Source: Ectorhizobium quercum | Lineage (GTDB): Bacteria > Pseudomonadota > Alphaproteobacteria > Rhizobiales > Rhizobiaceae | Reading direction: 5' to 3' | Assembly: GCF_026552795.1 (NCBI RefSeq) | Contig: NZ_JANFPI010000005.1 | Span: 62,001 to 126,000, forward strand | DNA: 64,000 nt | Part shown: one piece after another, positions 32,120 through 40,779 of the stretch | Numbering within the stretch: the stretch's first letter is position 1 | How the letters are laid out: each line of letters begins with the position of its first letter | Program-made: the position numbers and the translations under genes | The notes under the pieces: model-generated | What the model was told of the DNA's origin: nothing | What the model saw: only the letters and a program-made list of their open reading frames with translations | The model's database searches: none

Positions 32120-33129
32120 CACTCGCCCTCCTCGTCATAGCCCACCAGATGCAGCGGCTTGGCGGCCACGCCGTTCAGGCCGCACCAACGCACCAGCGCC
32201 TCCTCGCGGCCATGCGTCACCCAGACCTCGGAGGGGGCAAGCTCGCGGATCGTGCCGGTCAGTTCGCCCCAGTCGCAATGGTCGGAAATGACGAGCGGCA
32301 GTTCCGCGCCCATCTGGCGGGCGCGGTTCCTCACTGTCATCCAGCCCGACGCATAGGCCGGCAGCGGATCGAAGAAGCGCCGCGTCCAGCGGTCCTGAAG
32401 CGCCGCGGGCGGGGCGATCACCACCGCGCCGCGGAAATCGGGCGCCTTCGCCTTCTCCACCGTCGCCGGCCGCAGGTCGCCCAGCACCACGCCCTCGGCC
32501 TCGTAATAGGCGCACAGCCACTCCATCGCGCCGTGCAGGTAGATCGGGCGATCGTAGCCCGCATCGCGCAGAAGCCGTATCACCCGCTGCGCCTTGCCGA
32601 GCGAATAGGCGCCGATCATATGCGTGCGCTCGGGAAAGACCGTCAGCGATTCCAGCACCTTGCCGATCTCCTGCGCGGCGGCGGGATGCTTGAACACCGG
32701 CAGGCCGAAGGTCGCCTCGGTGATGAAGACGTCACAGGGCACCGGCTCGAAAGGCTCGGCGGTGGCATCGCGTCCGCGCTTGTAATCGCCCGAAACGACG
32801 ATCCGCAGGCCGCCCGCCTCGACGGCGATCTGGGCCGAGCCCAGCACATGGCCCGCCGGATGATAGGAGACGCGAACGCCGCCCACCTCAAGCACCTCGC
32901 CGAAAGCGGCCGCCTGTTCCGCGCCGCAGAAGCCCTCGCCCATGCGAATGCGCATGATATCGAGCGTGCGGCGCGTGGCGAGCACGCTGCCGTGGCCGGG
33001 GCGGGCATGGTCCGAATGGCCGTGGGTGATGAGCGCCCGCTCCACCGGACGCACCGGATCGATGTAAAAATCGCCGGGCGGGCAATAAAGACCCGCCGGG
33101 GTCGGGTGGAGCAGTGCTTCAGGTTTCAT
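32119..33129 (-). CDS. Ligase-associated DNA exonuclease (MBL fold)
   Basis: A 336-residue beta-CASP/metallo-beta-lactamase-fold exonuclease. The metal motif is HGHSDHARPG (His36, His38, Asp40, His41), followed by the GHVLGSAQ, SGDYKRG and SDHCDW blocks typical of RNase J/SNM1-like enzymes. Partner of the DNA ligase immediately downstream, with which it overlaps. The pair is known from DNA damage tolerance gene sets. First gene of the operon; the preceding gene is on the same strand 68 bp beyond a small hairpin. Confidence 0.92.
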   Translation of the reverse strand: MKPEALLHPTPAGLYCPPGDFYIDPVRPVERALITHGHSDHARPGHGSVLATRRTLDIMRIRMGEGFCGAEQAAAFGEVLEVGGVRVSYHPAGHVLGSAQIAVEAGGLRIVVSGDYKRGRDATAEPFEPVPCDVFITEATFGLPVFKHPAAAQEIGKVLESLTVFPERTHMIGAYSLGKAQRVIRLLRDAGYDRPIYLHGAMEWLCAYYEAEGVVLGDLRPATVEKAKAPDFRGAVVIAPPAALQDRWTRRFFDPLPAYASGWMTVRNRARQMGAELPLVISDHCDWGELTGTIRELAPSEVWVTHGREEALVRWCGLNGVAAKPLHLVGYDEEGE

Positions 33130-33197
33130 GCCCCATAGATAAGTCTGCCGCCGCGAAAGAAAAGACGGCGGATTCTGAACCGGACATTGTTTCTGGT

Positions 33198-33836
33198 TCA
33201 GGTCAGCTCTTTCAATCCGGCTGGTGTTTCGATGAGCGCCCGGTAGCGGATTTCAGGCGCCTGAACGATCACAGGCGGATGCTCGACGGCAAGTTCACGA
33301 TAAAGCGCCTCGATTGCTGACGGGTTCGGATGGTCGAGAATGAGCGACCGGAGGCGCGCACCCAGATCGGGAATCGATTTCACATAGGCCGAGTCGCCCC
33401 GGTGATCGATGATGGAAGGCGCCACTCCATCCAGGGGAAGCGAACCATCCTCGGGGATGGCAAAGTCGAAAGTGGGGCTTCCGGCCGGAAGGGAAACCTT
33501 GTTGCCGACGATTGCGCCGTGGGCTGAAACAACGGAATCAATCGCATCCGTGTTGGCAACCCAGCCTCTCAATCGGCGTCCCTCGTTCCAGTCCGACCTG
33601 ACTTTCTCCTGATTGTCGAGACCGAACCAACGCGGCCGTCCCGGTTCTTCGCCCTCCGGGTCGAGCGCCACAATCTCCAGATAGACAGAGTTGCCGAGCT
33701 GAAGCCGGTGATTGTGCGTACCCATATAATCGTGACGGGTCCCGAAAGGCACGTCGAGGTCGAGGCAATTCCGGACATGGGAAACACCCTCGATCAACGT
33801 CGGGGCTATGACGGTAAGGTGGTCGAGCTTCAGCAC
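33198..33836 (-). CDS. Glyoxalase-like (VOC superfamily) domain protein
   Basis: A 212-residue protein beginning LKLDHLTVIAPTLIEGVSHVRNCL and continuing with HNHRLQLGNSVYLEIVALDPEG, the signature of Glyoxalase_3-like domains. Read from GTG at 33834-33836, since no in-frame ATG lies near the conserved start; GGGAG is about 10 bases upstream. A TTG at 33860 is an alternative. The same frame stays open far upstream through the MFS gene, but that part has no protein-like character. Function unknown. Confidence 0.8.
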   Translation of the reverse strand: MLKLDHLTVIAPTLIEGVSHVRNCLDLDVPFGTRHDYMGTHNHRLQLGNSVYLEIVALDPEGEEPGRPRWFGLDNQEKVRSDWNEGRRLRGWVANTDAIDSVVSAHGAIVGNKVSLPAGSPTFDFAIPEDGSLPLDGVAPSIIDHRGDSAYVKSIPDLGARLRSLILDHPNPSAIEALYRELAVEHPPVIVQAPEIRYRALIETPAGLKELT

Positions 33837-33964
33837 GTGCGGCGAACTCCCATGCTCCAAGGCTACTGTTGCGAAGATACCAAACCATCCGATACGGCCA
33901 AGCCGCAAGAGGGTTCGGCGCCGGCATCCCCCGACTCCACACCCGGCCAGAGGCCGGCGGCGGA

Positions 33965-35488
33965 TCAGGCCTGTTTTTCCGTCTGCACACGGCTCGCGAC
34001 CGGCAGCGCCACGGGCTTGAGCAGCAGCGCGGCCAGGAGGCCGAGGGCGGCGGTTGCCATGCAGGTGAGGAACAGCGGCATGAAGGCGGCGCTGTAGGCA
34101 GCGGCGACGGCCTCGCGGGCGGCATCCGGCAGCGCGGCGATCTCGGACGGCGACAGCGCCGCCGGATCGGCGACCCCGTCGATCTTCGGCGGATGATGGG
34201 CGATGCCGTAGGAAACGATCGCCCCGTAGATCGAGATGCCGATGGCGGCACCGGACATGCGCGTCAGCGTGACGGCGCCGGTCGCGGTGCCGATATCGCG
34301 CTTCGGAACGGCGTTCTGGACGCCGGTGATCGGCACCTGCTGGCCGAGGCCGACCCCGATGCCGTGCAGGGCGAACAGGACCGCGATCAGCGCCAGCGGC
34401 GTCTGCGGCGTGACGAAGGCGAAGGCCAGGAAGACGCAGATGCCGATGCCGAGGCCGATGATCGCGAAGATGCGGTAACGCCCGGTGCGGGAAATCAGCC
34501 GGCCCGCGAGCAGCGCGCCGAAGACGATGCCGACGGTCAGCGGAATGAAGAAGGCCCCGGCCTCGACCGGCGCAAGGCCGGTGGTCGTCTGGAGGAACAG
34601 CGCGAAATAGTTGACGAGGCCGATGCCGAGCGCGCCGCTGAGGGTGGAGACGGCCAGCAGCAGCGGAAAGGCCGGATCGCGGAACAGATAGATCGGCATG
34701 ACGGGCTCCTGCGCGCGGCGCTCCACCCGGACCCACAGCGCAAGGCAGATGAAGCCCGCAGCGACGATGGCGAGCGCCGGCGGTGCGGCCAGCGAGCCGA
34801 AGATGGAGATCGAATCCGTCCACAGCACGATGCTCGACACGAAGGCAGCCAGCAGAGCCGCGCCCGCATAGTCGATCTTCGGCTGCCGGTGCGGACGGCG
34901 ATAGGGCAGCAGCACCATCAGCGCCGTGACGACCGCGATGCCGATCGGCAGGTTGATGAGGAAGATCGCCCGCCAGCCGAAAAGATCGCTGATCGTGCCG
35001 CCGAGGATCGGGCCGACGGCGCCCGACGCCATGATGACGAGACTGGAATAGCTCTGGTAGCGGGCGCGCTCGCGCGGCTCGAACAGGTCGGCATTGATGG
35101 AGAAGATCGACACCATGATGCCGCCGCCGCCCAGCCCCTGAAGCACGCGGGCGGCAATCAGCAGGTTCATCGACGACGCGACGCCGCAGGCCAGCGACCC
35201 GGCCACGAAGATCGAAATCGCCGCGATCATCACATATTTGCGCCCGAACAGGTCGCCCAGCTTGCCATAGACCGGCATGACGGCGCTGGTGGCCAGCAGG
35301 TAGGACGAGCCGATCCAGCCGAAACGCTCCATCTCGCCGAATTCGGCAACGATGGTGGGCAATGCCGTGGAAACGATCTGGTTGTCGAGCGTCGCCATGA
35401 ACATCGCCGTCAGAAGAAAAAGGAAAACGACGATCCTGCGCCCCTTGTCCGCAACGAGGGGGCCGGCATCGGTGTTTTTCATATCCAT
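33965..35488 (-). CDS. MFS drug exporter, DHA2 (EmrB/QacA) family
   Basis: A 507-residue transporter with 14 predicted helices. Motif A GKLGDLFGRK, motif C-like GPILGGTISDLFGWRAIF, and the N-terminal MFMATLDNQIVSTALPTI of DHA2 exporters are all present. Such pumps expel lipophilic drugs or dyes by proton antiport. Start taken at ATG 35488 (MDMKNTD); ATG 35521 is possible and would be nearly leaderless given an AT-rich -10-like TATATG just upstream. Divergent from a MarR gene, the probable regulator. Confidence 0.9.
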   Translation of the reverse strand: MDMKNTDAGPLVADKGRRIVVFLFLLTAMFMATLDNQIVSTALPTIVAEFGEMERFGWIGSSYLLATSAVMPVYGKLGDLFGRKYVMIAAISIFVAGSLACGVASSMNLLIAARVLQGLGGGGIMVSIFSINADLFEPRERARYQSYSSLVIMASGAVGPILGGTISDLFGWRAIFLINLPIGIAVVTALMVLLPYRRPHRQPKIDYAGAALLAAFVSSIVLWTDSISIFGSLAAPPALAIVAAGFICLALWVRVERRAQEPVMPIYLFRDPAFPLLLAVSTLSGALGIGLVNYFALFLQTTTGLAPVEAGAFFIPLTVGIVFGALLAGRLISRTGRYRIFAIIGLGIGICVFLAFAFVTPQTPLALIAVLFALHGIGVGLGQQVPITGVQNAVPKRDIGTATGAVTLTRMSGAAIGISIYGAIVSYGIAHHPPKIDGVADPAALSPSEIAALPDAAREAVAAAYSAAFMPLFLTCMATAALGLLAALLLKPVALPVASRVQTEKQA

Positions 35489-35539
35489 GAGGCGGGTTCC
35501 GTATGAGATCGGGCAATTCATGTGCTTTTAGCATATAAA

Positions 35540-35550
35540 TGTCAATGACA
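35540..35550. promoter_or_regulatory. Inverted repeat between MFS exporter and MarR gene
   Basis: TGTCA-A-TGACA is a perfect 5-bp dyad around one base, in the AT-rich 80-bp divergent region. It is placed to serve as operator for the MarR protein encoded alongside. Confidence 0.5.
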
Positions 35551-35602
35551 CAAAACTAGGATTGCGCTAAAGCATACGCTCAACGGAGATCGGGATGCGG
35601 GA

Positions 35603-36136
35603 ATGACGAAACGGTGCGACGACGACGGGCAGGCCACGGAGGCGGCGATCGAGGCGATCAGCCGGACCATATCTCGCCTGCGCGTTCTGATCGGCCGGCG
35701 GATCATCAGCCGGCTGGCGCTTGCCAACGTCACGCCCGGTCTTGAACTCAGCCACGTGGACGTTCTGGACGCGATTCGCCGCATCGACGGCGAAGCGACT
35801 GTCGGCGCCATTGCCGAGCAGTTGCGGATCGATCCCTCGCGGGGCAGCCGCCTGGTGGCGGACATGGTCGCCGGCGGCGTTCTCTACCGCCTCGCCTCGC
35901 AGGAGGACGGGCGCCGGTCGGTCATCGAACTCACCGAACTGGGCGAACGGCTGCTGAAGGAAATGCGCGACATCAAGGACAGCGTCATCCGGCAGGCGGT
36001 GGCCGACTGGCCGGAAGAGGACATCGAGGTCTTCGCCGCGCTCTATGCCCGTTTCGTGTGCCGTTTCGACGCGCTTCTGACCGACAACCAGCGCCGCGCC
36101 GAAGGCTGCCGCTCCAAAGGCGGGCCGGCTCCATAG
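35603..36136 (+). CDS. MarR family transcriptional regulator
   Basis: A 177-residue winged-helix protein: HTH around residues 70-95 (GAIAEQLRIDPSRGSRLVADMV), wing with EDGRRSVIELTELG, and C-terminal dimerisation helix. The reading frame ends in a short basic tail. Divergent from the DHA2 exporter, whose expression it most likely represses, with drugs acting as inducers. A RIME-like element begins at its stop codon. Confidence 0.88.
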   Translation: MTKRCDDDGQATEAAIEAISRTISRLRVLIGRRIISRLALANVTPGLELSHVDVLDAIRRIDGEATVGAIAEQLRIDPSRGSRLVADMVAGGVLYRLASQEDGRRSVIELTELGERLLKEMRDIKDSVIRQAVADWPEEDIEVFAALYARFVCRFDALLTDNQRRAEGCRSKGGPAP

Positions 36137-36236
36137 AACGGTTCCGCGTTTCACGGAACCGCGGAACCGTTCTATATCATTTTTTTCACGCAATTCCGGA
36201 CGGAAAACCGCTGCGCACTTTTCCTGGAATTGCTCA
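36134..36236 (-). repeat. RIME-like palindromic element, copy 5
   Basis: A full copy in reverse orientation starting at the MarR stop codon. It holds GAACGGTTCCGCGTTTCACGG, CGCGGAACCGTTCTA (an arm pair specific to this copy), CACGCAATTCCGGACGGAAA and GCGCACTTTTCCTGGAATTGC, given here in pieces. The left arm differs from other copies but keeps perfect self-complementarity, a sign of compensated change. Confidence 0.82.
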
Positions 36237-36237
36237 T

Positions 36238-36280
36238 AAAAAAAGACCGTCCGGGAACGTTTGGATCGTTCACCGGACGG
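36238..36280 (-). terminator. Strong Rho-independent terminator on the minus strand
   Basis: CCGTCCGG (36247-36254) pairs with CCGGACGG (36273-36280), with inner arms GAACG/CGTTC and a 7-base loop; on the minus strand it is followed by a run of seven T. The nearest minus-strand gene ends 195 bp upstream at 36476. The stretch 36281-36475 between them shows no convincing ORF and could be a long 3' UTR or hold a small RNA. Confidence 0.8.
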
Positions 36281-36475
36281 CCAGATCGGATGCGCAAACC
36301 GATACCGATGTTCGGACCCCGCCAAAACGTCCGCCATCGCAAAGTCTGCGGCACCCGCATTCCCCTCCCCGCCATGCCGCGCGGCAGGGAATCCGCTTTG
36401 AAAACCGGCGCGCCAACCCCGTGTTCGCGCCGGCCTCGTTTCCTCGGGCGGTTCGTGCCCCCGCCTCCGCTTCCG

Positions 36476-36697
36476 TCAGGCGTGACGGATCGTGCTTCCG
36501 GCAGCCGGCGCGGCGATGGCCGTGTAGATCTTCCTGCCGAGCAGGAGCGCCACCGGCGCCGCGACGACCAGCCCCACCGCGAAGGCGGCGGCGATCTGCC
36601 AGCCTTCCGAAAGCTTCAACGCCAGCATGGCCGTGACCGCCGACCCGGCCAGAACCGTGGCGACAAGGACGTAGATGACCGCAGCGAGACGAAGCAT
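36476..36697 (-). CDS. Small membrane protein, 73 residues
   Basis: Two transmembrane helices (about 4-26 and 33-55) and a short basic tail. No conserved motif that I can name. GGAGGG lies 5 bases before the ATG at 36697, which makes it a real small gene. It lies 113 bp downstream of the diguanylate cyclase in the same direction. Function unknown. Confidence 0.72.
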   Translation of the reverse strand: MLRLAAVIYVLVATVLAGSAVTAMLALKLSEGWQIAAAFAVGLVVAAPVALLLGRKIYTAIAAPAAGSTIRHA

Positions 36698-36810
36698 CGA
36701 ACCCTCCGATTTGCTTTCGAGGGGCAGTCTAGCCGCGGTGGGGCGGCCCTCATTGATCTGGAACAAACCGCCTCGGCGGCGAGACTGCGCATTTTGACGC
36801 AGGCGGGATC

Positions 36811-38322
36811 TCACATCCGGCGCGGATCGGCCGGCACTTCGCTGCGCACCCGCTTCTTGGCGGCATACATGCCGGTGTCGGCACGGGCGAGCAGCGCATC
36901 CGGCGTGTCGCCGTCACGCGGGAAGACGGCCACCCCCATGCTGCCGCTACAGGCGATCGTGCGCCCGCCGATCCGCATCGGCTCGGAAAGCGCCCGGCGC
37001 AGTTCCTCCAGCCGGGCGGTCAGGTAGTCGCCCTCGCCCGGCTCGCAGACCATCACGACGGCGAACTCGTCGCCGCCAAGCCGCACGGAAAGGTCGGTCT
37101 CCCTCACCCGCTGCCTGAGGCGGTCGGCCACCTCGCGCAGCACGTCGTCGCCGACGCCGTGGCCCATCGTGTCGTTGATCTGCTTGAAATTGTCGAGATC
37201 GAAATAGGCGATGACCAGATGATGGCCGCTGCGCTGCGTTTCCTCGATAACCGCGGCGAAGCGCTCGAGGAAATGCCGGCGGTTCGGCAGGCCGGTCAGG
37301 GCATCGTGATTGGCAAGGCGCCATATCCGCTCCTCGGCCCGGGCGCGGTTGATGGCGATGGCGGCGAGGTCGGTGGCCATCGCCGTGATTTCCATTTCCA
37401 GCCCGCTCGGCTCGCGCACCGTCGGCGAGTAGAGCGCGAACGTGCCGTACAAGGTGCCGGAGGCATCGATGATCGGCGTCGACCAGCACGAGCGCAGATT
37501 GAACCGGCGGGCGATGGCGGCAAAATCGGTCCACCGGCGGTCGGTCAGCGTGTCGGACACCATGACCGGCGCGCGGCGCCAGGCCGCGGTGCCGCAGGAG
37601 CCGACATTCTCGCCGATGGTCACGCCGTCGATCAGCGCCGAATATTCACGCGGCAGCGTCGGGGCGGCGCCGTGCAGCAACTGGCCGGTCTCCTCCTCGT
37701 AGAACAGGATCGAGGCCTGTATATCGGTGAGCTGCGCTTCGACCAGATGCACCAGCCCGTCGAGAATGCCGCCCAGTGGATAGCCGCGGGCGATCTGTTC
37801 CAGAAGGACGGCATGTCCCTTTCTCATGAACTCGGCGCGCTTGTGCGTCGTAATGTCACGGCCGAAGCAAATGACGCCGGCAATCGCGCCGTTCTCGTCG
37901 AGCAGCGGCGAATAGGCGACCATCATCCAGCCCGGACTGTTGCCGGTTTCCGGCTTTTCCACCTCGGCTTCGACGACCGGCGCCCTGCCCTCCAGGATGG
38001 TTTCTTCCAGCGCGTTGATCTTCCTCAGGTTCTCGCCCGAGAAGAAGGCCTCGGTCGTCTTGCCGTCGAGATCGCTCCTGTCCGCCACCCCGACCATGTC
38101 CAGCGTCTTGCGGTTGGCGAGAAGGATGCGCCCGAACCGGTCCTTGACGAAAAAAGCGAAGGGAATCTGGTCGATAAACGCCAGCACCGGGCTGCCCGGC
38201 CTGAAATCCGGGCGGCAGGCGCCCTCCAGAATCGCGCGCAGGCGCACCGCCACGGCATCCGCCTCCGGCACAGGCCCGCCGGTATGCGAAAGCTCGCCCG
38301 CCTGCTTCTTGAAGTCGTCCAT
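36811..38322 (-). CDS. Diguanylate cyclase with PAS and GAF domains
   Basis: A 503-residue soluble sensor: PAS domain (about 45-165; FVKDRFGRILLANRKTLDMVG), GAF domain (about 185-330; ASILFYEEETGQLLHGAAPTL) and a C-terminal GGDEF domain (about 340-495). The active-site motif is intact (RLGGDEF), and the RETD inhibitory I-site lies five residues before it, so cyclase activity with product feedback is expected. There is no EAL domain. It makes the second messenger c-di-GMP in response to an unknown ligand. Confidence 0.93.
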   Translation of the reverse strand: MDDFKKQAGELSHTGGPVPEADAVAVRLRAILEGACRPDFRPGSPVLAFIDQIPFAFFVKDRFGRILLANRKTLDMVGVADRSDLDGKTTEAFFSGENLRKINALEETILEGRAPVVEAEVEKPETGNSPGWMMVAYSPLLDENGAIAGVICFGRDITTHKRAEFMRKGHAVLLEQIARGYPLGGILDGLVHLVEAQLTDIQASILFYEEETGQLLHGAAPTLPREYSALIDGVTIGENVGSCGTAAWRRAPVMVSDTLTDRRWTDFAAIARRFNLRSCWSTPIIDASGTLYGTFALYSPTVREPSGLEMEITAMATDLAAIAINRARAEERIWRLANHDALTGLPNRRHFLERFAAVIEETQRSGHHLVIAYFDLDNFKQINDTMGHGVGDDVLREVADRLRQRVRETDLSVRLGGDEFAVVMVCEPGEGDYLTARLEELRRALSEPMRIGGRTIACSGSMGVAVFPRDGDTPDALLARADTGMYAAKKRVRSEVPADPRRM

Positions 38323-38507
38323 GTGCGCCCAGCCCCACCGTTACTTTTCAACGGCGACAGTCAATCCGTTCGAAGTCGCAATATTAAGATACGAATCCTT
38401 ATTTCCTTTTAATGGAATCCCGAAAGCTTATCGTAAAGCCCCGTGTTTCAAGGGGGTCGAGGATGGCACGGAACCTGCTTTATCCTTCCGGCAAGACGGA
38501 GACGTGG

Positions 38508-39878
38508 ATGATTTCGAGACGGCGCACACTGGGTCTGCTTGCCGGCATGACGGCAACCGCTGCGGCCGGACGGCCTTTCGCCGCGCCGGAACGCGCCGTC
38601 ATTACGCCGGTCGACCTGCGCGGCTCGCTCGACGCGGGCAAGCTCGGCATGGCCCCGGAAGCGACCGGCAGCCAGAGCCGCACGCTGCAATCGATCATCG
38701 ACAGGGCGGCGGAAGCGAGGGTGCCTGTGTTCCTGCCGCCGGGCACCTACCGCGTGTCCAACATCACCCTGCCCGCCGGCGCGCATGTCACCGGCGTGCC
38801 GGGCGCATCCCGCATCCTCTACGACGGCGGCGGCTTCCTGTTCCGCGCCGACACGGTCGATACCATAACCCTGTCCAACCTCTCCATCGACGGCGCCAAC
38901 GGCTGGCTGGCCGACGACGCCCCGGCTCTCGTCCATCTGCGGGCCGTGAAGAACGTATCCATCGACAATTGCGACATCGCCGGCTCGCGCCGGAGCGGCG
39001 TGCAGATGGAGCGCTGCGGCGGCCGCATCGAGCGTTCACGCCTGTCCGGCGCCCTGTCCTACGGGCTCTATGCCGTTGAAAGCACCGGGCTTTCCATCAC
39101 CGGCAATACGGTGTCCGACTGCGGCGACGGCGGCATTCTCGTCCATCGCTGGACCAAGGGAGCCGACAATACGATGGTGCAGTCGAACCGCATCGAGCGC
39201 ATCCGCGCGCGCAGCGGCGGCACCGGCCAATACGGCAACGGCATCAATCTCTTCCGGGCGGACGGGGCGCTCGTTTCCGGCAACCATGTCAGCGATTGCG
39301 CCTTCTCGGCCATGCGGGCCAATGCGTCCTCCAACGTGCTCGTCACCGGCAACCAGTGCCTGAACCTGGGAGAGATGGCGATCTATGCCGAGTTCGGCTT
39401 CGAGGGCGCGGTCATTTCCGGAAACATCGTCGACGGGGCCGCCAACGGCATCGCCGTCGTCAATTTCAACGAGGGCGGGCGGCTGGCGACGATTTCCAAC
39501 AACATCGTCCGCAACCTCGTCGCCGACGGTCCCTATGCGGCCGAGAACGGTTTCGGCACCGGCATTTCGGCGGAGGCCGACGCGGTCATTTCGGGAAACG
39601 TGGTCGAGAACGTGCCGAAATGGGGCATGCTGATCGGCTGGGGCCCCTACCTGCGCAACGTGACCGCCATCGGCAACATGGTCCGCAAGGCGCCGGTCGG
39701 CATCGCCGTGTCCGTCGCGGAGGGTGCCGGGGCCGCCGCCATCACCAACAACATGTTCGAGGCGACGCCCGGCGGCGCGATCGCCGGCTTCCTGTGGAAC
39801 AGGCAGGCGAGCGGCGACCTGCTGGAGAACGCCGGCCCATACCGCCACATCACCGTCTCCGGCAACCGTTCCGTCTGA
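38508..39878 (+). CDS. TIGR03808-type Tat-exported repetitive protein
   Basis: A 456-residue protein starting MISRRRTLGLLAG, a clear twin-arginine signal, followed by a right-handed parallel beta-helix built from repeats such as NVSIDNCDIAGS, ISGNIVDGAANGI and ISGNVVENVPKWG. The fold is that of pectate-lyase-like/periplasmic copper-binding proteins, but no lyase active site is recognised. The family is confined mainly to Rhizobiales and has no known function. The ATG at 38508 follows GGAGACGTGG. Confidence 0.9.
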   Translation: MISRRRTLGLLAGMTATAAAGRPFAAPERAVITPVDLRGSLDAGKLGMAPEATGSQSRTLQSIIDRAAEARVPVFLPPGTYRVSNITLPAGAHVTGVPGASRILYDGGGFLFRADTVDTITLSNLSIDGANGWLADDAPALVHLRAVKNVSIDNCDIAGSRRSGVQMERCGGRIERSRLSGALSYGLYAVESTGLSITGNTVSDCGDGGILVHRWTKGADNTMVQSNRIERIRARSGGTGQYGNGINLFRADGALVSGNHVSDCAFSAMRANASSNVLVTGNQCLNLGEMAIYAEFGFEGAVISGNIVDGAANGIAVVNFNEGGRLATISNNIVRNLVADGPYAAENGFGTGISAEADAVISGNVVENVPKWGMLIGWGPYLRNVTAIGNMVRKAPVGIAVSVAEGAGAAAITNNMFEATPGGAIAGFLWNRQASGDLLENAGPYRHITVSGNRSV

Positions 39879-40039
39879 AACGGCTTTCCCTTTCCTCGCG
39901 AATCGTTGAAGCCTTCGCCTTCGAGGCGCCGCCCGCCCCTTCGGGGTGGCTGCCGCGCATCGAGCTTTCGCATGTCGCATCGCAAAACCGCCTTGCGCGT
40001 TCAGGCGACATGCTCCGGTCCATATGAGGAGAACCTGCC

Positions 40040-40699
40040 ATGCTGACGATCTACGGCGCCTATCGCTCGCGCGCCACCCGCACCTACTGGCTCGCTTACG
40101 AGCTTGGCCTCGATTTCAAATCGGTGCCGGTGCTCCAGGCCCGCCGCCTCGACAATCCGCTGGCCGCGGATGCGCCGGTCAACACGCTGTCGCCGGACTT
40201 CCTGAAGGTGAATCCGATGGGCCAGATTCCGGCCATCGACGACGACGGTTTCGTGGTGTTCGAATCGCTCGCCATCAATCTTCACCTCGCCAAAAAGCAT
40301 GGCGGGCCGCTGGCTCCGGCAACGCTGGAGGAAGACACGCTGGCGACCATGTGGTCCTTCTTCGCCGTCACCTCGATCGAAACCGAGGCCCTGCGCATCT
40401 CCTCGGCGGCAGCTTCCGGCACGCTCGACACCGACGACGGCAAGGCCGTCATCGCCGCGGCCAGCCGGCTTCTGGAACGGCCGTTCAAGGTTCTCGACGC
40501 CCATCTCGGCAAGGCCGGCTTCATCGCCGCCGACCGCTTCACCGTCGCCGATATCAACGTCGCGGAAATCGTCCGCTACGCGCAGCCGGCGACCGCGCTT
40601 TTCGACGCGTTCCCGAACATCACGGCATGGCTGGACGCCGCGCAGGCGCGCCCAGCCTTCCGGAAAATGTGGGAGGTGCGGGCCGCCGAAGCGGCCTGA
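40040..40699 (+). CDS. Glutathione S-transferase
   Basis: A 219-residue GST: thioredoxin-like N-domain (1-80) starting MLTIYGAYRSRATRTYWLAYE and including NPMGQIPAI with the cis-Pro and ES in VFESLAINLHL that bind glutathione; all-helical C-domain with FTVADINVAEIVR. Ser10 or Arg11 occupies the catalytic-residue position. Substrate unknown. Ribosome site GAGGAG 10 bases upstream. A terminator follows. Confidence 0.9.
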   Translation: MLTIYGAYRSRATRTYWLAYELGLDFKSVPVLQARRLDNPLAADAPVNTLSPDFLKVNPMGQIPAIDDDGFVVFESLAINLHLAKKHGGPLAPATLEEDTLATMWSFFAVTSIETEALRISSAAASGTLDTDDGKAVIAAASRLLERPFKVLDAHLGKAGFIAADRFTVADINVAEIVRYAQPATALFDAFPNITAWLDAAQARPAFRKMWEVRAAEAA

Positions 40700-40716
40700 G
40701 GCCCCGACGAGACGCA

Positions 40717-40742
40717 AGCCCGCTTCGCAACGGAAGCGGGCT
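40717..40742. terminator. Bidirectional terminator-like hairpin
   Basis: AGCCCGCTTC (40717-40726) / GAAGCGGGCT (40733-40742), a perfect 10-bp stem with a 6-base loop between the convergent GST and chemoreceptor genes. T-tracts are weak on both sides. Confidence 0.55.
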
Positions 40743-40779
40743 GCGGTTTCAGACGATCCGCTTCGGGATCGCCGCCCGG

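Noticed and set aside
29696-32140. An 814-codon plus-strand frame opposite the DNA ligase and a transpeptidase
   Set aside because: It runs through two unrelated certain genes and shows no protein-like features.
33837-35534. Upstream continuation of the glyoxalase-like frame through the MFS exporter gene
   Set aside because: The translation there is Arg/Gly/His-rich and out of frame with the exporter; a GTG start at 33836 explains the real protein.
36172-36375. Small minus-strand ORF crossing the RIME-like repeat and a terminator
   Set aside because: It has no ribosome site, its second half is repeat sequence, and it reads through a strong terminator.
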